Positions 52,677-61,753 of a DNA stretch of 64,000 nt are shown piece after piece. Numbering within the stretch: position 1 is the stretch's first letter; every line of letters begins with the position of its first letter. The stretch comes from Desulfosoma sp. (lineage in GTDB: Bacteria; Desulfobacterota; Syntrophobacteria; Syntrophobacterales; DSM-9756). The notes under the pieces are model-generated. The model searched no databases. It saw only the letters and a program-made list of their open reading frames with translations, and was not told the origin of the DNA. The stretch lies in the NCBI GenBank assembly GCA_037481875.1, contig JBBFKY010000003.1:344428-408427 (forward strand), in the 5' to 3' direction. A program made the translations under genes and the position numbers.

Positions 52677-53257
52677 GAGGCTGCAAGGACTTCGAAGAAA
52701 CTCTTATGCTGGACGTGTTCGGCGAATTGAATCCGGACGAATTTTCCCGCTGGAGTCTTCACGCCGCAGAATGCGACCTTTGCGCGGCGGAACGTCGACG
52801 GCTTATCGAGATGGTGAAGAGCGTAAAGGCGGCGGGAATACCGGAACCCATTTCTGAATCGGAAGCCGACCGCCTCCGTGCTCACGTGCGCCGTGCCTTG
52901 AACAATGAGGCCAGCGGGGGGTTCCCCGAAAAGAGACCTTCACTTTGGAGAAGCTTTGGGTGGAAACCCGCATGGGCTTTCGGGCTTGTTTTCACCGCCG
53001 CGCTGCTCACCGGGGGACTCTATTGGAAGATGATCCCTTACGCCCCAGACTCCACGAACACACCCGTGACCACGAGCGCGATTTCCACAGAAGACCGAGA
53101 AGTCGTGGAAAACTTGGATTTCTTGAAAGAGCTCGACACCATTCGAAAACTGGTCTCCGTGGTCGATAAAGAAGCCCAGGAAAGCTCTTCGGAGGACGAA
53201 ACGGAGGCTTCATCGCCCCCTGTTTCATCGCACTTGAAAAAAGAATCCTATGTGTAA
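52673..53257 (+). CDS. Anti-sigma factor with zinc-finger N-terminus
   Basis: A 194-residue membrane protein. The N-terminal H-x3-C-x2-C motif (His30, Cys34, Cys37 in LHAAECDLCAAE) is typical of ZAS-domain anti-sigma factors. One transmembrane helix lies at about residues 99-120 (AWAFGLVFTAALLTGGLYW), followed by a periplasmic Ser/Glu-rich tail. It presumably holds the neighbouring sigma factor inactive. Its last codons (SSHLKKESYV) lie in a sequence duplicated 73 bp downstream. Confidence 0.85.
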   Translation: MRGCKDFEETLMLDVFGELNPDEFSRWSLHAAECDLCAAERRRLIEMVKSVKAAGIPEPISESEADRLRAHVRRALNNEASGGFPEKRPSLWRSFGWKPAWAFGLVFTAALLTGGLYWKMIPYAPDSTNTPVTTSAISTEDREVVENLDFLKELDTIRKLVSVVDKEAQESSSEDETEASSPPVSSHLKKESYV

Positions 53258-53333
53258 AAATCCGTCTTTGGACGCCGCCTCAATCGGTCTGAAAGTTTCA
53301 TCGCATTTGAAAAAAGAATTTTATGTGTAAAAA
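53222..53333 (+). repeat. Tandem duplication (39-bp repeat, 73-bp period)
   Basis: GTTTCATCGCACTTGAAAA... at 53222-53260 recurs at 53295-53333 with three differences, all C in the first copy versus T in the second. Each copy includes a gene end (SHLKKE-x-YV then TAA) overlapping a new ATGTGTAAA start. Confidence 0.9.
53250..53330 (+). CDS. 26-codon mini-ORF created by the duplication
   Basis: The frame begins MCKNPSLDAAS and ends VSSHLKKEFYV, the same ending as the anti-sigma factor. Its ATG overlaps the anti-sigma stop (ATGTGTAA) and its own stop overlaps the ATG of the DUF3106 gene in the identical way. It preserves stop-start coupling across the duplicated segment. Probably no stable product. 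Confidence 0.4.
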   Translation: MCKNPSLDAASIGLKVSSHLKKEFYV

Positions 53334-53844
53334 CGTCCATTCGCCCACCAAAACCCATTCAGCCGGCCATCCCACACGATGGACCCTCCCTCGTCTGAGA
53401 GGACTTTCTTTAGTTTTCTTGTGCATCTATCTCCTCATTCTTTTCCAGCCGGCATCGGTGACGGCTTCCCATGTCATGACACGCTTCGACCAAACTTTGG
53501 TTTTCGGCCCGCACGGAGCCCAGCCTGATAAACTTTATGTCAAGCGCCCGGATGACGGAGAAAAGTCCGTCAATCCCTTTTTCGATTTCAAGGGCCGATC
53601 CAAGCCCGCGCCTCAATACCAAGAATGGCAGTCCCTGCCGGCTCAGGATAAAGACGTTCTGCGCCGTCGCATGCATGAATACCGCAGCCTGCCTCCAGCG
53701 GAGCAGGAACTGTATCGACAACGCTGGCGGCAATGGCAGCAGATGTCTCCGGAAGAAAAGCGTCGCGTCGAATCGGACCTTCAACGATGGAACCAATTGT
53801 CTCCCGAAGAGCGTGAAGCTCTCCGTCGCCTTTTCCAACGTTAA
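53323..53844 (+). CDS. DUF3106 family exported protein
   Basis: A 173-residue protein with a signal-like hydrophobic stretch at about 30-43 (LSLVFLCIYLLILFQ). The C-terminal half has repeated short helices of the DUF3106 pattern (EWQSLPAQDKDVLRRRMHEYRSLPPAEQELYRQRW, MSPEEKRRVESDLQRWNQLSPEEREALRRLF). Function unknown; members commonly sit next to ECF sigma/anti-sigma pairs and may act as periplasmic sensors or chaperones. Translation is likely coupled via the mini-ORF. Confidence 0.8.
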   Translation: MCKNVHSPTKTHSAGHPTRWTLPRLRGLSLVFLCIYLLILFQPASVTASHVMTRFDQTLVFGPHGAQPDKLYVKRPDDGEKSVNPFFDFKGRSKPAPQYQEWQSLPAQDKDVLRRRMHEYRSLPPAEQELYRQRWRQWQQMSPEEKRRVESDLQRWNQLSPEEREALRRLFQR

Positions 53845-54555
53845 GGGCATGGCGCCATAAAGATTTTCCGTCTCTTCCACAAGGAACCTGGCCTCGGGTG
53901 CTTCTTCTGCGCCCTCGCGCGCCCAGGGCTTGTACCCTGCTCCCTTTCCCGCCGCCAACCCTCGGCACTACCTCATCCCGGTTCCGCAGGACTCAGCCCG
54001 GGTCCTTAGATGTCGGGCTATGCGCTAGCCTGGGGCCATCTTGTGTCGCAACTTCCCCCTTGATGAAAAGGCGGCGGCTGATTTCCTTTGGCACCTCCAA
54101 CAGGATCGAAAACCCCAACAAGGAATTCAGGCGCAGGAACCGGCCTCTGGAGATGCTCTCTGGAGAATGTTCCTGTTGCACGTTCTTTGCCTTCCTAGGG
54201 GTCACGATGCAATTTCATCGAAAATCGAGCTGCGTAAAAACACAGCCTTTTGGAATCAGGCCTAAGGGCGGCTTGCGGGATGGAGAGTATTTTCCATAAA
54301 CGAGTTGACACCAGTTCCTTGATAGTCATAGATAGCGCCCTGGATATGTGCCGGCGGTTCTCGGGAGTTCAACATTCTGTGGCCGATGCATGACGTCAAC
54401 AACTGGGGAGAGGGTGCGGGCCTTTCGGGATCATCGAACAGAGGACATTGAAAGCGCAGACGAGAAGCGGCTGCTTTGTGGGTACTCGAGAGGTTGAGGA
54501 TAAAAGACATGGTCAAAGAGGACGCGAAGAACTGCAAGGAGGTGGGGACGGAGGC
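53845..54555. other. 710-bp intergenic stretch, no recognisable gene
   Basis: Short frames occur on both strands but lack ribosome sites and family resemblance. GCCCGGG/CGGGCT arms near 53.99-54.03 kb might form a hairpin. It separates the sigma-factor cluster from the polysaccharide island and presumably carries the island's promoter. Confidence 0.4.
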
Positions 54556-55377
54556 ATGAGCTCTCTTTCCGTTCCCGTAAATCCCTTTGCGCACCTGAAG
54601 GCCGTCTGGGCCTATCGCGGATTCATCCTTGGCAGCGTAAGGCGCCAATTTCAGGCTCGATACCAGAATTCCCTTCTGGGAGCCGCCTGGACGGTGCTCA
54701 ACCCGCTCGCCATGATCCTGATTTACACGGTCGTTTTTTCGCAGCTTATGCGAACCCGGCTTCCGGGTTCGGAAAACGCCTTTTCTTACAGCATTTATCT
54801 TTGTTCGGGAGTCCTCACCTGGGGTTTGTTTTCGGAGATAACCAGTCGATCGCTCACTGTGTTTATCGAACATGCCAATCTCATCAAAAAGCTGAGTTTT
54901 CCCCGGCTGTGCCTCCCCGTCATTGTCCTCGGTAACGCCATCCTGAATTTCATCATCATCTTCGGGCTTTTTACGGTGTTTCTTCTTGTGACGAAAAACT
55001 TTCCCGGTTTACCCTACCTTGCGGTTTTTCCCCTTGTTGCCGTCGAGGCGGCTTTCGCCATTGGTCTCGGTGTGACCCTTGGAATACTCAATGTGTTCTT
55101 TCGAGATGTAGGCCAGTTCTATGGGGTGATCCTGCAATTCTGGTTCTGGCTTACCCCTATCGTCTACCCTGTCTCGGCTCTACCGGAATGGGCCCGGCGG
55201 TTGTTGGACCTGAACCCCATGGCCGGTCTCATAGCCGGGTTTCAGACCATCTTTGTGGAAGGCCGGTGGCCGCTATGGAACAAGCTCATCCCTATCACCT
55301 TGCTGGCCTTTGTCATGTGTAGTTTGGGGATCCGGCTGTTCCTCAGGCATGCAGGGGAGATGGTGGATGAATTATAG
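54556..55377 (+). CDS. wzm: Polysaccharide ABC exporter, permease
   Basis: A 273-residue ABC-2 permease of the Wzm/TagG type. The start has a FILGSVRRQFQARYQNSLLGAAWTVLNPLAMILIYTVVF block and six helices; FRDVGQFYGVILQFWFWLTPIVYPVSALPEW is a family hallmark. It forms the channel that exports undecaprenyl-linked O-antigen or capsule chains with the ATPase encoded next. GGACGGAGG precedes the ATG; longer in-frame starts are unsupported. Confidence 0.92.
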   Translation: MSSLSVPVNPFAHLKAVWAYRGFILGSVRRQFQARYQNSLLGAAWTVLNPLAMILIYTVVFSQLMRTRLPGSENAFSYSIYLCSGVLTWGLFSEITSRSLTVFIEHANLIKKLSFPRLCLPVIVLGNAILNFIIIFGLFTVFLLVTKNFPGLPYLAVFPLVAVEAAFAIGLGVTLGILNVFFRDVGQFYGVILQFWFWLTPIVYPVSALPEWARRLLDLNPMAGLIAGFQTIFVEGRWPLWNKLIPITLLAFVMCSLGIRLFLRHAGEMVDEL

Positions 55378-55427
55378 ATGTTTATGAGAAAGTCTATGAT
55401 GTTAAGCACACGGTTTTGAACTGATAT

Positions 55428-56645
55428 ATGGCTGTTCTTCGCGTCAATAACATCAGCAAGGCCTATAAGCGCTATCACAAGAAATCAGGCCGCCTCCTTG
55501 AGTGGTTAGGTCTTGGCACGCATCACGAACGGATCTGGGTGCTAAGGGACATAAACTTTGTTGTCCATTCCGGCGAGGCGGTGGGGATTATCGGTGTCAA
55601 CGGCGCTGGAAAAAGCACCCTTCTCAAGATAATCGCCGGCACAGTGCAGCCTACCAGCGGGAGCGTTCAGATCCATGGACGCGTGTCGGCCCTGCTGGAA
55701 CTGGGCATGGGTTTTCATCCCGATTTCACAGGAAGACAAAATGTCTATATGGCCGGGCAACTGCTGGGGTTGCGTGTGGAGGAGATTCGGGAACTGATGC
55801 CCCGGATCGAGGCCTTTGCCGAGATTGGCGACTACATGGATCAGCCGTTCCGGGTGTACTCGAGCGGCATGCAGGTTCGGCTGGCCTTTAGCGTGGCCAC
55901 GGCCGTCCGACCCGATATCCTCATCGTGGACGAGGCCCTGTCTGTGGGGGATGCCTATTTTCGGCACAAAAGTTTCGACCGGATCCGCGAGTTCCGGAAA
56001 TTAGGCACCACGCTGCTCTTCGTTTCCCACGACCGTAATGCCATTGTGAGCATTTGCGACCGTGTCCTTCTCCTGAACCGGGGGCGTCTGGTCATGCAGG
56101 GCGAGCCCGAGGCAGTAATGGATTATTATAATGCTATGCTGGCATGTCACCAAAAACAGATGGTTAAGCAGATTGTAACTGAAAGTGGCAAGACACAGAC
56201 TGTTTCTGGCACTGGTGAGGCGACAGTAAGCTATATTCGCTTGCTAGATGAAAGTGGAACACCTCTTGAAGTTGTTCATGTGGGCCAGTTGGTTTGCTTG
56301 CGCATTGTTGTTCAAATCAATTCATTCATAGAGCGGCTCGTGCTTGGTTACGCCATAAAAGATCGTTTAGGTCAGGTCATTTATGGCACCAATACACACC
56401 TAAAAAATCAGCCGCTCTTCAATGTTGTTGCTGGTGAACGTTATCAGTATGACATTACATTTCGTGCCACCTTAGGACCTGGTACTTATTCCATTCAAAC
56501 AGCACTTTGCAGTTCAGATACCCATCTCGTAAATAATTATGAATGGCGTGATCTAGCACTGGTATTTGAGGTCGTCAATGTTAACAACGCACATTTTGCA
56601 GGATGTGCATGGATTGATCCTGATATCGGAATAACACCGCTATGA
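55428..56645 (+). CDS. wzt: Polysaccharide ABC exporter, ATPase with C-terminal carbohydrate-recognition domain
   Basis: A 405-residue Wzt. ATPase domain (residues 1-~235): Walker A GVNGAGKSTLLK, LGMGFHPDFTGRQNVYMAGQLLG, signature region YSSGMQVRLAFSVATA, Walker B ILIVDEALSVGD. The C-terminal domain (about 260-400) is a beta-sandwich of the Wzt_C type (LVLGYAIKDRLGQVIYGTNTH) that recognises the chain terminus before export. Base composition changes abruptly at about residue 235: the ATPase part is GC-rich, the C-terminal part AT-rich like the following genes. Overlaps the next gene by 4 bp (ATGA). Confidence 0.93.
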   Translation: MAVLRVNNISKAYKRYHKKSGRLLEWLGLGTHHERIWVLRDINFVVHSGEAVGIIGVNGAGKSTLLKIIAGTVQPTSGSVQIHGRVSALLELGMGFHPDFTGRQNVYMAGQLLGLRVEEIRELMPRIEAFAEIGDYMDQPFRVYSSGMQVRLAFSVATAVRPDILIVDEALSVGDAYFRHKSFDRIREFRKLGTTLLFVSHDRNAIVSICDRVLLLNRGRLVMQGEPEAVMDYYNAMLACHQKQMVKQIVTESGKTQTVSGTGEATVSYIRLLDESGTPLEVVHVGQLVCLRIVVQINSFIERLVLGYAIKDRLGQVIYGTNTHLKNQPLFNVVAGERYQYDITFRATLGPGTYSIQTALCSSDTHLVNNYEWRDLALVFEVVNVNNAHFAGCAWIDPDIGITPL

Positions 56646-57892
56646 CTATCATTTCTTACGCTCAAAATTTTGAAGACGTTATGCTTTGGCGTGCGCTCAA
56701 GCATGTTAGCCATGGTTTTTATATAGACGTCGGCGCTTGGTCGCCGGACATAGAGTCTGTCACGAAAGTCTTCTATGAACGGGGTTGGCGTGGTATTAAC
56801 ATTGAACCAAACCCTGTTTACCATCAAATGCTTCTGGAAAAAAGACCTAGGGATATCAATCTCAAAATTGCCATAAGCGACAAACCTGGTTTATTGGAAA
56901 TGACTTTTGTTGAGAACTCAGGCCTTTCTACACTGTCCAAGAAACTTTCCAACATCTACAAAGAAGCCGGATGGAGTGTAAAAAATCAGCTCGTACAAGT
57001 GAAAACTTTATGTCAAGTTTGGGAAGATTACATCACTGACGGGCAAGAAGTCCAATTCTTGAAGATTGATATTGAAGGACTGGAAGAGTTAGCTATCAGG
57101 GGTAATGATTGGACAAAAAATCGTCCATGGATCGTTGTGGTGGAAGCAATGGAGCCTATGTCGCAAGTAGAGTCCCATCACGTTTGGGAACCTATATTGC
57201 TTCAAGCAGATTATATTTTTGCTTATGCAGATGGGTTGAATCGTTTTTACGTAGCTAAAGAACGTGCTGATTTGCTGCCAACCTTTGCTTATCCGCCTAA
57301 TGTCTTTGACGGATTTGTATTGGTGTCTCAAAAACAGGCTGAGGCCCGGGCCCAGCAGGCGGAAGCACGCGCCGCTCAAGCACAAGCCCGAGAGGCCGAA
57401 GCAAAAAGCCAAATGCAGCAGGCTATACAGCGTGCGCTCCACGCAGAGGAGCGTGCCGAAGAGGTCATGAAGCTTTACAAGGATATTATTAACAGCAAAT
57501 CATGGAGGATTACAAAACCTTTGAGATATGCCGGCATGTTTGCAAACCGCCTTCTAATAGGTACCTACGCTTGGCTTACATTTTCTCCCACAAGCATACC
57601 TAGAAGAGTGTTGGAACAAACGCTGACCAAGGCAAAACACTACATCAATGCCCGCCCAAGACTTAAAATGCATGTAATAAAGGTTTTAGAACATTTTCCA
57701 AAGCTTAGTGATAAGCTGCAAAGGTTAGAATATAGCGCATTTCCATCTACTTCTCTGCACACTTTAGGATTCAGCCTTAAAGATTCCATGGACAGCAGTC
57801 GTGATTTACAATTGTCTTGCCTTTCTTCGCGAGCCCAACACATTTATATGGACCTAAAAAAAGCAATCGAACGCACCAAGTGTCCAAAATAA
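56642..57892 (+). CDS. FkbM-family methyltransferase with coiled-coil C-terminal half
   Basis: A 416-residue protein. The N-terminal FkbM methyltransferase (about 1-225) has HGFYIDVGAWSPDIESVTKVFYERGWRGINIEPNP and VQFLKIDIEGLEELAI. An Ala/Gln/Glu/Arg-rich coiled coil follows at about 230-285 (for example QAEARAQQAEARAAQAQARE), then SKSWRITKPLRYAG, a motif common near membrane-associated glycosyltransferase domains. It probably O-methylates a sugar. The methyltransferase-plus-coiled-coil layout recalls WbdD, the chain terminator and length ruler of O9 polymannose, though no kinase domain is visible here. Confidence 0.82.
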   Translation: MTIISYAQNFEDVMLWRALKHVSHGFYIDVGAWSPDIESVTKVFYERGWRGINIEPNPVYHQMLLEKRPRDINLKIAISDKPGLLEMTFVENSGLSTLSKKLSNIYKEAGWSVKNQLVQVKTLCQVWEDYITDGQEVQFLKIDIEGLEELAIRGNDWTKNRPWIVVVEAMEPMSQVESHHVWEPILLQADYIFAYADGLNRFYVAKERADLLPTFAYPPNVFDGFVLVSQKQAEARAQQAEARAAQAQAREAEAKSQMQQAIQRALHAEERAEEVMKLYKDIINSKSWRITKPLRYAGMFANRLLIGTYAWLTFSPTSIPRRVLEQTLTKAKHYINARPRLKMHVIKVLEHFPKLSDKLQRLEYSAFPSTSLHTLGFSLKDSMDSSRDLQLSCLSSRAQHIYMDLKKAIERTKCPK

Positions 57893-57969
57893 AACATTTG
57901 CGTAGTCGTTGCCGTGAACTTGTTTTTTAACTATTGTGGCAAACAGTGATGATTTAAGGGAAAGTGTCA

Positions 57970-60900
57970 ATGCGCATTGTCATCGACATGCAAGGGGCGC
58001 AGAGTGAGAGTCGTTTTCGCGGCATTGGTCGCTATACTATGTCTTTTACCAAAGCGATCGTCAGAAACCGGAAAGAACATGAAATCATCCTTGCACTTTC
58101 GAGTCTTTTTCCGGAAACCATCGAGCCCATTCGGGCGGCTTTTGACGGCTTGCTGCCGCAGGAAAAGATTGTCGTATGGTATGCGCCGGGGCCAGTGATG
58201 GAGAGAACTCCGGGGAACGACAACAGAAGAGAAGTCGCTGAGCTTATCCGCGAAGCATTTCTTGCAAGTCTCAAGCCTGATGTTATTCACATCACCAGCC
58301 TGTTTGAAGGTTACGTCGATGATGCTGTCACCAGTATCGGCAAGTTCGATCAGAGAACACCAGTAAGTGTGACGCTTTACGATCTCATTCCACTTGTGAA
58401 TCAGGAACATTACCTTAAACCCAATCCACGTTATGAGCAATATTATCGTCGAAAATTAGAATCACTTAAAAAAGCCTCGCTTTATTTGGCAATTTCCGAA
58501 TTCACATGCCAAGAAGGAAGGCACTACTTATCAGCGTCAAGCAATTCATTTATTAACGTATCGACTGCTGTGGAAGATGATTTTCAACCCCAAAACATTA
58601 GTGATGAAACAGCTCGCCGGATTTTTGCCAAATTTGGTCTTCGTCATCCCTTTGTTCTCTATACTGGGGCAATTGATGAGCGGAAAAATCTACCGCGTCT
58701 AATTCATGCCTATGCTGCGTTGTCAGCCAGTCTGCGCGCAAGCCACCAACTGGTGTTTGCTGGCAAGATTCCTGAAAGCTATATGGTGCAGCTTCGGCAT
58801 ATAGCTGAAATGGCCGGGCTCAAAGCCAACGAGCTCATTTTCACCGGCTATGTCAGTGATGAAGAACTTGTCCAGCTTTACAACCTCTCCCGGCTCTTCG
58901 TTTTTCCCTCCTGGCATGAAGGCTTTGGCTTGCCAGCACTTGAAGCTATGGCCTGTGGTGCGCCGGTGATAGGGGCAAACACCAGCAGTCTGCCGGAAGT
59001 GATCGGGTTGGAGGAAGCGCTGTTTGATCCCTTTGACGTCAAGTCTATTACCAGTAAGATGACGCAATCATTAGAAGATGAAAGCTTTCGACAGCGGTTG
59101 CAAGAACACGGCCTGCGACAAGCTAAAGAGTTTTCTTGGGACAAAACAGCCAAGCGGGCGATGACCGCATGGGAGGGGCTGCAACCATGTAAAACAAAAG
59201 TGTATGCCCAGCCGGCTTCAGGGCGAAAGCCAAGGCTAGCCTTTGTCTCCCCCTTGCCACCCGAGCGCACCGGCGTTGCCGATTACAGCGCAGAATTGCT
59301 TCCGGCATTATCCACATACTACGACATCGAAGTTATCGTCGCCCAGAAGCGGGTGGAAGATCCGTGGATCAATCAGCATGGAAGGATCCGTGATGTCAAT
59401 TGGCTGCGAACTAATTTGCATCAGATAGATCGTGTGCTTTATCAGGTTGGGAATTCACCTTTTCACCAGCACATGCTGCCATTGATGACCGAAATCCCTG
59501 GTGTGGTGGTGTTGCATGATTTTTATATGAATGAATTGATGGCCTGGCTGGAGTTACACGGAGGCGTAAAATTCGCATGGACTCAAGCGCTTTACCACAG
59601 CCACGGCTATGCGGCTGTCCTAGCCCGCTATCAAAACGTTGATAAGGCAAAGATCAATTATCCTGTCAATGGCCATGTCGTACAGCATGCACTGGGCATT
59701 ATTGTCCATTCTGAATACTCTCGGGAATTGGCGCGGAAGTGGTATGGGCCTCAATGGGCTGAGAATTTTCACGTGGTGCCGCACGTGCGTATACCAAGCA
59801 GGTTTGCTGATAGGCAGAAGGCCCGCATAGAGTTAGGCATTACAGAGAAAGACTTCCTTGTATGCAGTTTCGGTTTTCTGGGTGATACTAAATTAAATCA
59901 TAGGCTTTTACAGGCATGGTTGAGGAGCTCCCTATGTAGTGATACAAATTGTTATCTTGTGTTTGTAGGAGAAAATCAAGGTGATGCTTATGGCACTAAA
60001 CTGCTCAAGACAATTGCTGATAGTGACTGCAAAGATCGTATTCTTATAACAGGCTTTGCGCCGACAGAACTATTCAAGCGATATTTAGCTGCAGCAGATG
60101 TGGCTGTCCAATTACGCACACAAAGCCGCGGCGAAACATCCGGTGCGGTATTGCATTGCATGAACTATGGCCTACCTGTCATTGTCAATGCCCATGGTTC
60201 CATGGCGGAACTGGATCGGGATGCCGTCTGGATGCTGCCAGACGAGTTTGAAGACAGCGAGTTGGTCGACGCTTTGGAAAAGCTTCGCCAATCCCCAACA
60301 CTGCGTGATCAAATCGGGGCTCGCGCGCGCAATTACATATCGGCCCACCACAGCCCAGAAGCTTGCGCTCGGCAGTATGTCAAAGTTATTGAAGGAGTTT
60401 ATTCACGCACAGCCAACAGCTTGCCTAAGTTGATTCAGTCGCTGGCAAACAAGCCAGACTTTAAGCCTTCCAAAAAGGAGATGCTAAATCTGGCCGTCAC
60501 GCTTGCTCGAAACCACCCTCTGCCTAGACTTGCAAAACGGCTGTATCTGGATGTCTCTGCCACGTGCCGTCACGATCTTAAAACGGGTATACAGCGTGTG
60601 GCACGAGCCTTGACCCTGGCACTGATAGAATCACCACCCGAAGGTTATCGCACTGAACCAGTTTACCTGAATCATGAAAACGGGGCATGGTTCTACCGCT
60701 ACGCCCGACGTTACACTTTGGGGTTGCTGGGATGTCCTTCAGACAGATTGGAGGATGCCGTGGTCGAGCCGGAGGCGGGTGATATACTTTTAACGGTTGA
60801 TTTTTCAGGCAATATGTTGATTCATGCGGTGGAATCTGGGTTCATGCGGGATTGTCGCAATCGTGGCGTTTCTATCTATGCGATGGTTTATGATTTACTG

Positions 60901-61749
60901 CCTGTGCGAATGCCGGAAGTCTTTCCTCCAGGTGCAGATCAAATATTTGCTTTATGGCTCAAGGCAGTCTCTGCATTTGATGGAGCGATTTGCATTTCAA
61001 AGGCTGTAGCCGATGACCTGCGTGTATGGTTTGACGACAACCTGCCTACACTTCCCGAAGGTCGCCGTCCATATTCCATAGAGTGGTTTCATCTCGGGGC
61101 GGATGTTCTCAATTCTGCACCTACCCGAGGCGTGCCGATCGATGGGGAGGAAACTCTCCAAAAGCTCAAGTCTCGGGTTACTTTTCTCATGGTGGGCACC
61201 ATCGAGCCTCGCAAGGCCTACCTGCAAACGATTCATGCTTTCGATCAACTTTGGGCGAACGGTCTCGATGTCAATTTAGTCATTGTAGGTCATGAAGGAT
61301 GGAAACACGTGCCCAACGACATGCGCCGTGACATCCCACAAACCATCGAACTTCTGCGATCGCATCCTGAACGAAACAATCGCCTTTTTTGGCTTGAAGG
61401 TATAAGCGACGAATATCTGGAAAAGGTCTACGCCGCAAGTACTTGCCTGATCGCCGCTTCCTATAGTGAAGGCTTTGGATTGCCGCTTATCGAGGCGGCA
61501 CATCACAAACTCCCTATCATTGCCAGGGATATTCCTGTCTTTAGAGAGGTGGCCGGCGATTTTGCATATTACTTTCCAGATAGTAGAGAATCGGAAGTAC
61601 TTTCAACGGCAATAAAACATTGGCTTACTCTGTACAAACACAATCGACACCCACAACCAGACGCAATACCATGGCTTACATGGAAGATGAGTGCAAAGAT
61701 CTTGACCGAAAAGCTTTTTACCTTCATAGCACTACCAACACACACTTAA
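57970..61749 (+). CDS. Three-domain GT4 glycosyltransferase
   Basis: A 1259-residue protein with three glycosyltransferase-4-like modules. Domain 1 (about 1-400) begins MRIVIDMQG and has the E-x7-E type motif HEGFGLPALEAMACG near residue 316. Domain 2 (about 420-830) begins RTGVADYSAELLPAL and has a weaker motif around RGETSGAVLHCMNYG (about 719). Domain 3 (about 880-1259) has YSEGFGLPLIEAAHH near 1164. Multi-domain proteins of this kind (WbdA-like) polymerise homopolymeric O-antigens such as mannans. ATG chosen after AAGGGA; a GTG two codons upstream is possible. Clearly AT-richer than the genes before 56 kb. Confidence 0.88.
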   Translation: MRIVIDMQGAQSESRFRGIGRYTMSFTKAIVRNRKEHEIILALSSLFPETIEPIRAAFDGLLPQEKIVVWYAPGPVMERTPGNDNRREVAELIREAFLASLKPDVIHITSLFEGYVDDAVTSIGKFDQRTPVSVTLYDLIPLVNQEHYLKPNPRYEQYYRRKLESLKKASLYLAISEFTCQEGRHYLSASSNSFINVSTAVEDDFQPQNISDETARRIFAKFGLRHPFVLYTGAIDERKNLPRLIHAYAALSASLRASHQLVFAGKIPESYMVQLRHIAEMAGLKANELIFTGYVSDEELVQLYNLSRLFVFPSWHEGFGLPALEAMACGAPVIGANTSSLPEVIGLEEALFDPFDVKSITSKMTQSLEDESFRQRLQEHGLRQAKEFSWDKTAKRAMTAWEGLQPCKTKVYAQPASGRKPRLAFVSPLPPERTGVADYSAELLPALSTYYDIEVIVAQKRVEDPWINQHGRIRDVNWLRTNLHQIDRVLYQVGNSPFHQHMLPLMTEIPGVVVLHDFYMNELMAWLELHGGVKFAWTQALYHSHGYAAVLARYQNVDKAKINYPVNGHVVQHALGIIVHSEYSRELARKWYGPQWAENFHVVPHVRIPSRFADRQKARIELGITEKDFLVCSFGFLGDTKLNHRLLQAWLRSSLCSDTNCYLVFVGENQGDAYGTKLLKTIADSDCKDRILITGFAPTELFKRYLAAADVAVQLRTQSRGETSGAVLHCMNYGLPVIVNAHGSMAELDRDAVWMLPDEFEDSELVDALEKLRQSPTLRDQIGARARNYISAHHSPEACARQYVKVIEGVYSRTANSLPKLIQSLANKPDFKPSKKEMLNLAVTLARNHPLPRLAKRLYLDVSATCRHDLKTGIQRVARALTLALIESPPEGYRTEPVYLNHENGAWFYRYARRYTLGLLGCPSDRLEDAVVEPEAGDILLTVDFSGNMLIHAVESGFMRDCRNRGVSIYAMVYDLLPVRMPEVFPPGADQIFALWLKAVSAFDGAICISKAVADDLRVWFDDNLPTLPEGRRPYSIEWFHLGADVLNSAPTRGVPIDGEETLQKLKSRVTFLMVGTIEPRKAYLQTIHAFDQLWANGLDVNLVIVGHEGWKHVPNDMRRDIPQTIELLRSHPERNNRLFWLEGISDEYLEKVYAASTCLIAASYSEGFGLPLIEAAHHKLPIIARDIPVFREVAGDFAYYFPDSRESEVLSTAIKHWLTLYKHNRHPQPDAIPWLTWKMSAKILTEKLFTFIALPTHT

Positions 61750-61753
61750 GGGG

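Noticed and set aside
53898..54299. 133-residue plus-strand frame before the polysaccharide island
   Set aside because: No start signal or recognisable domain; probably non-coding or debris.
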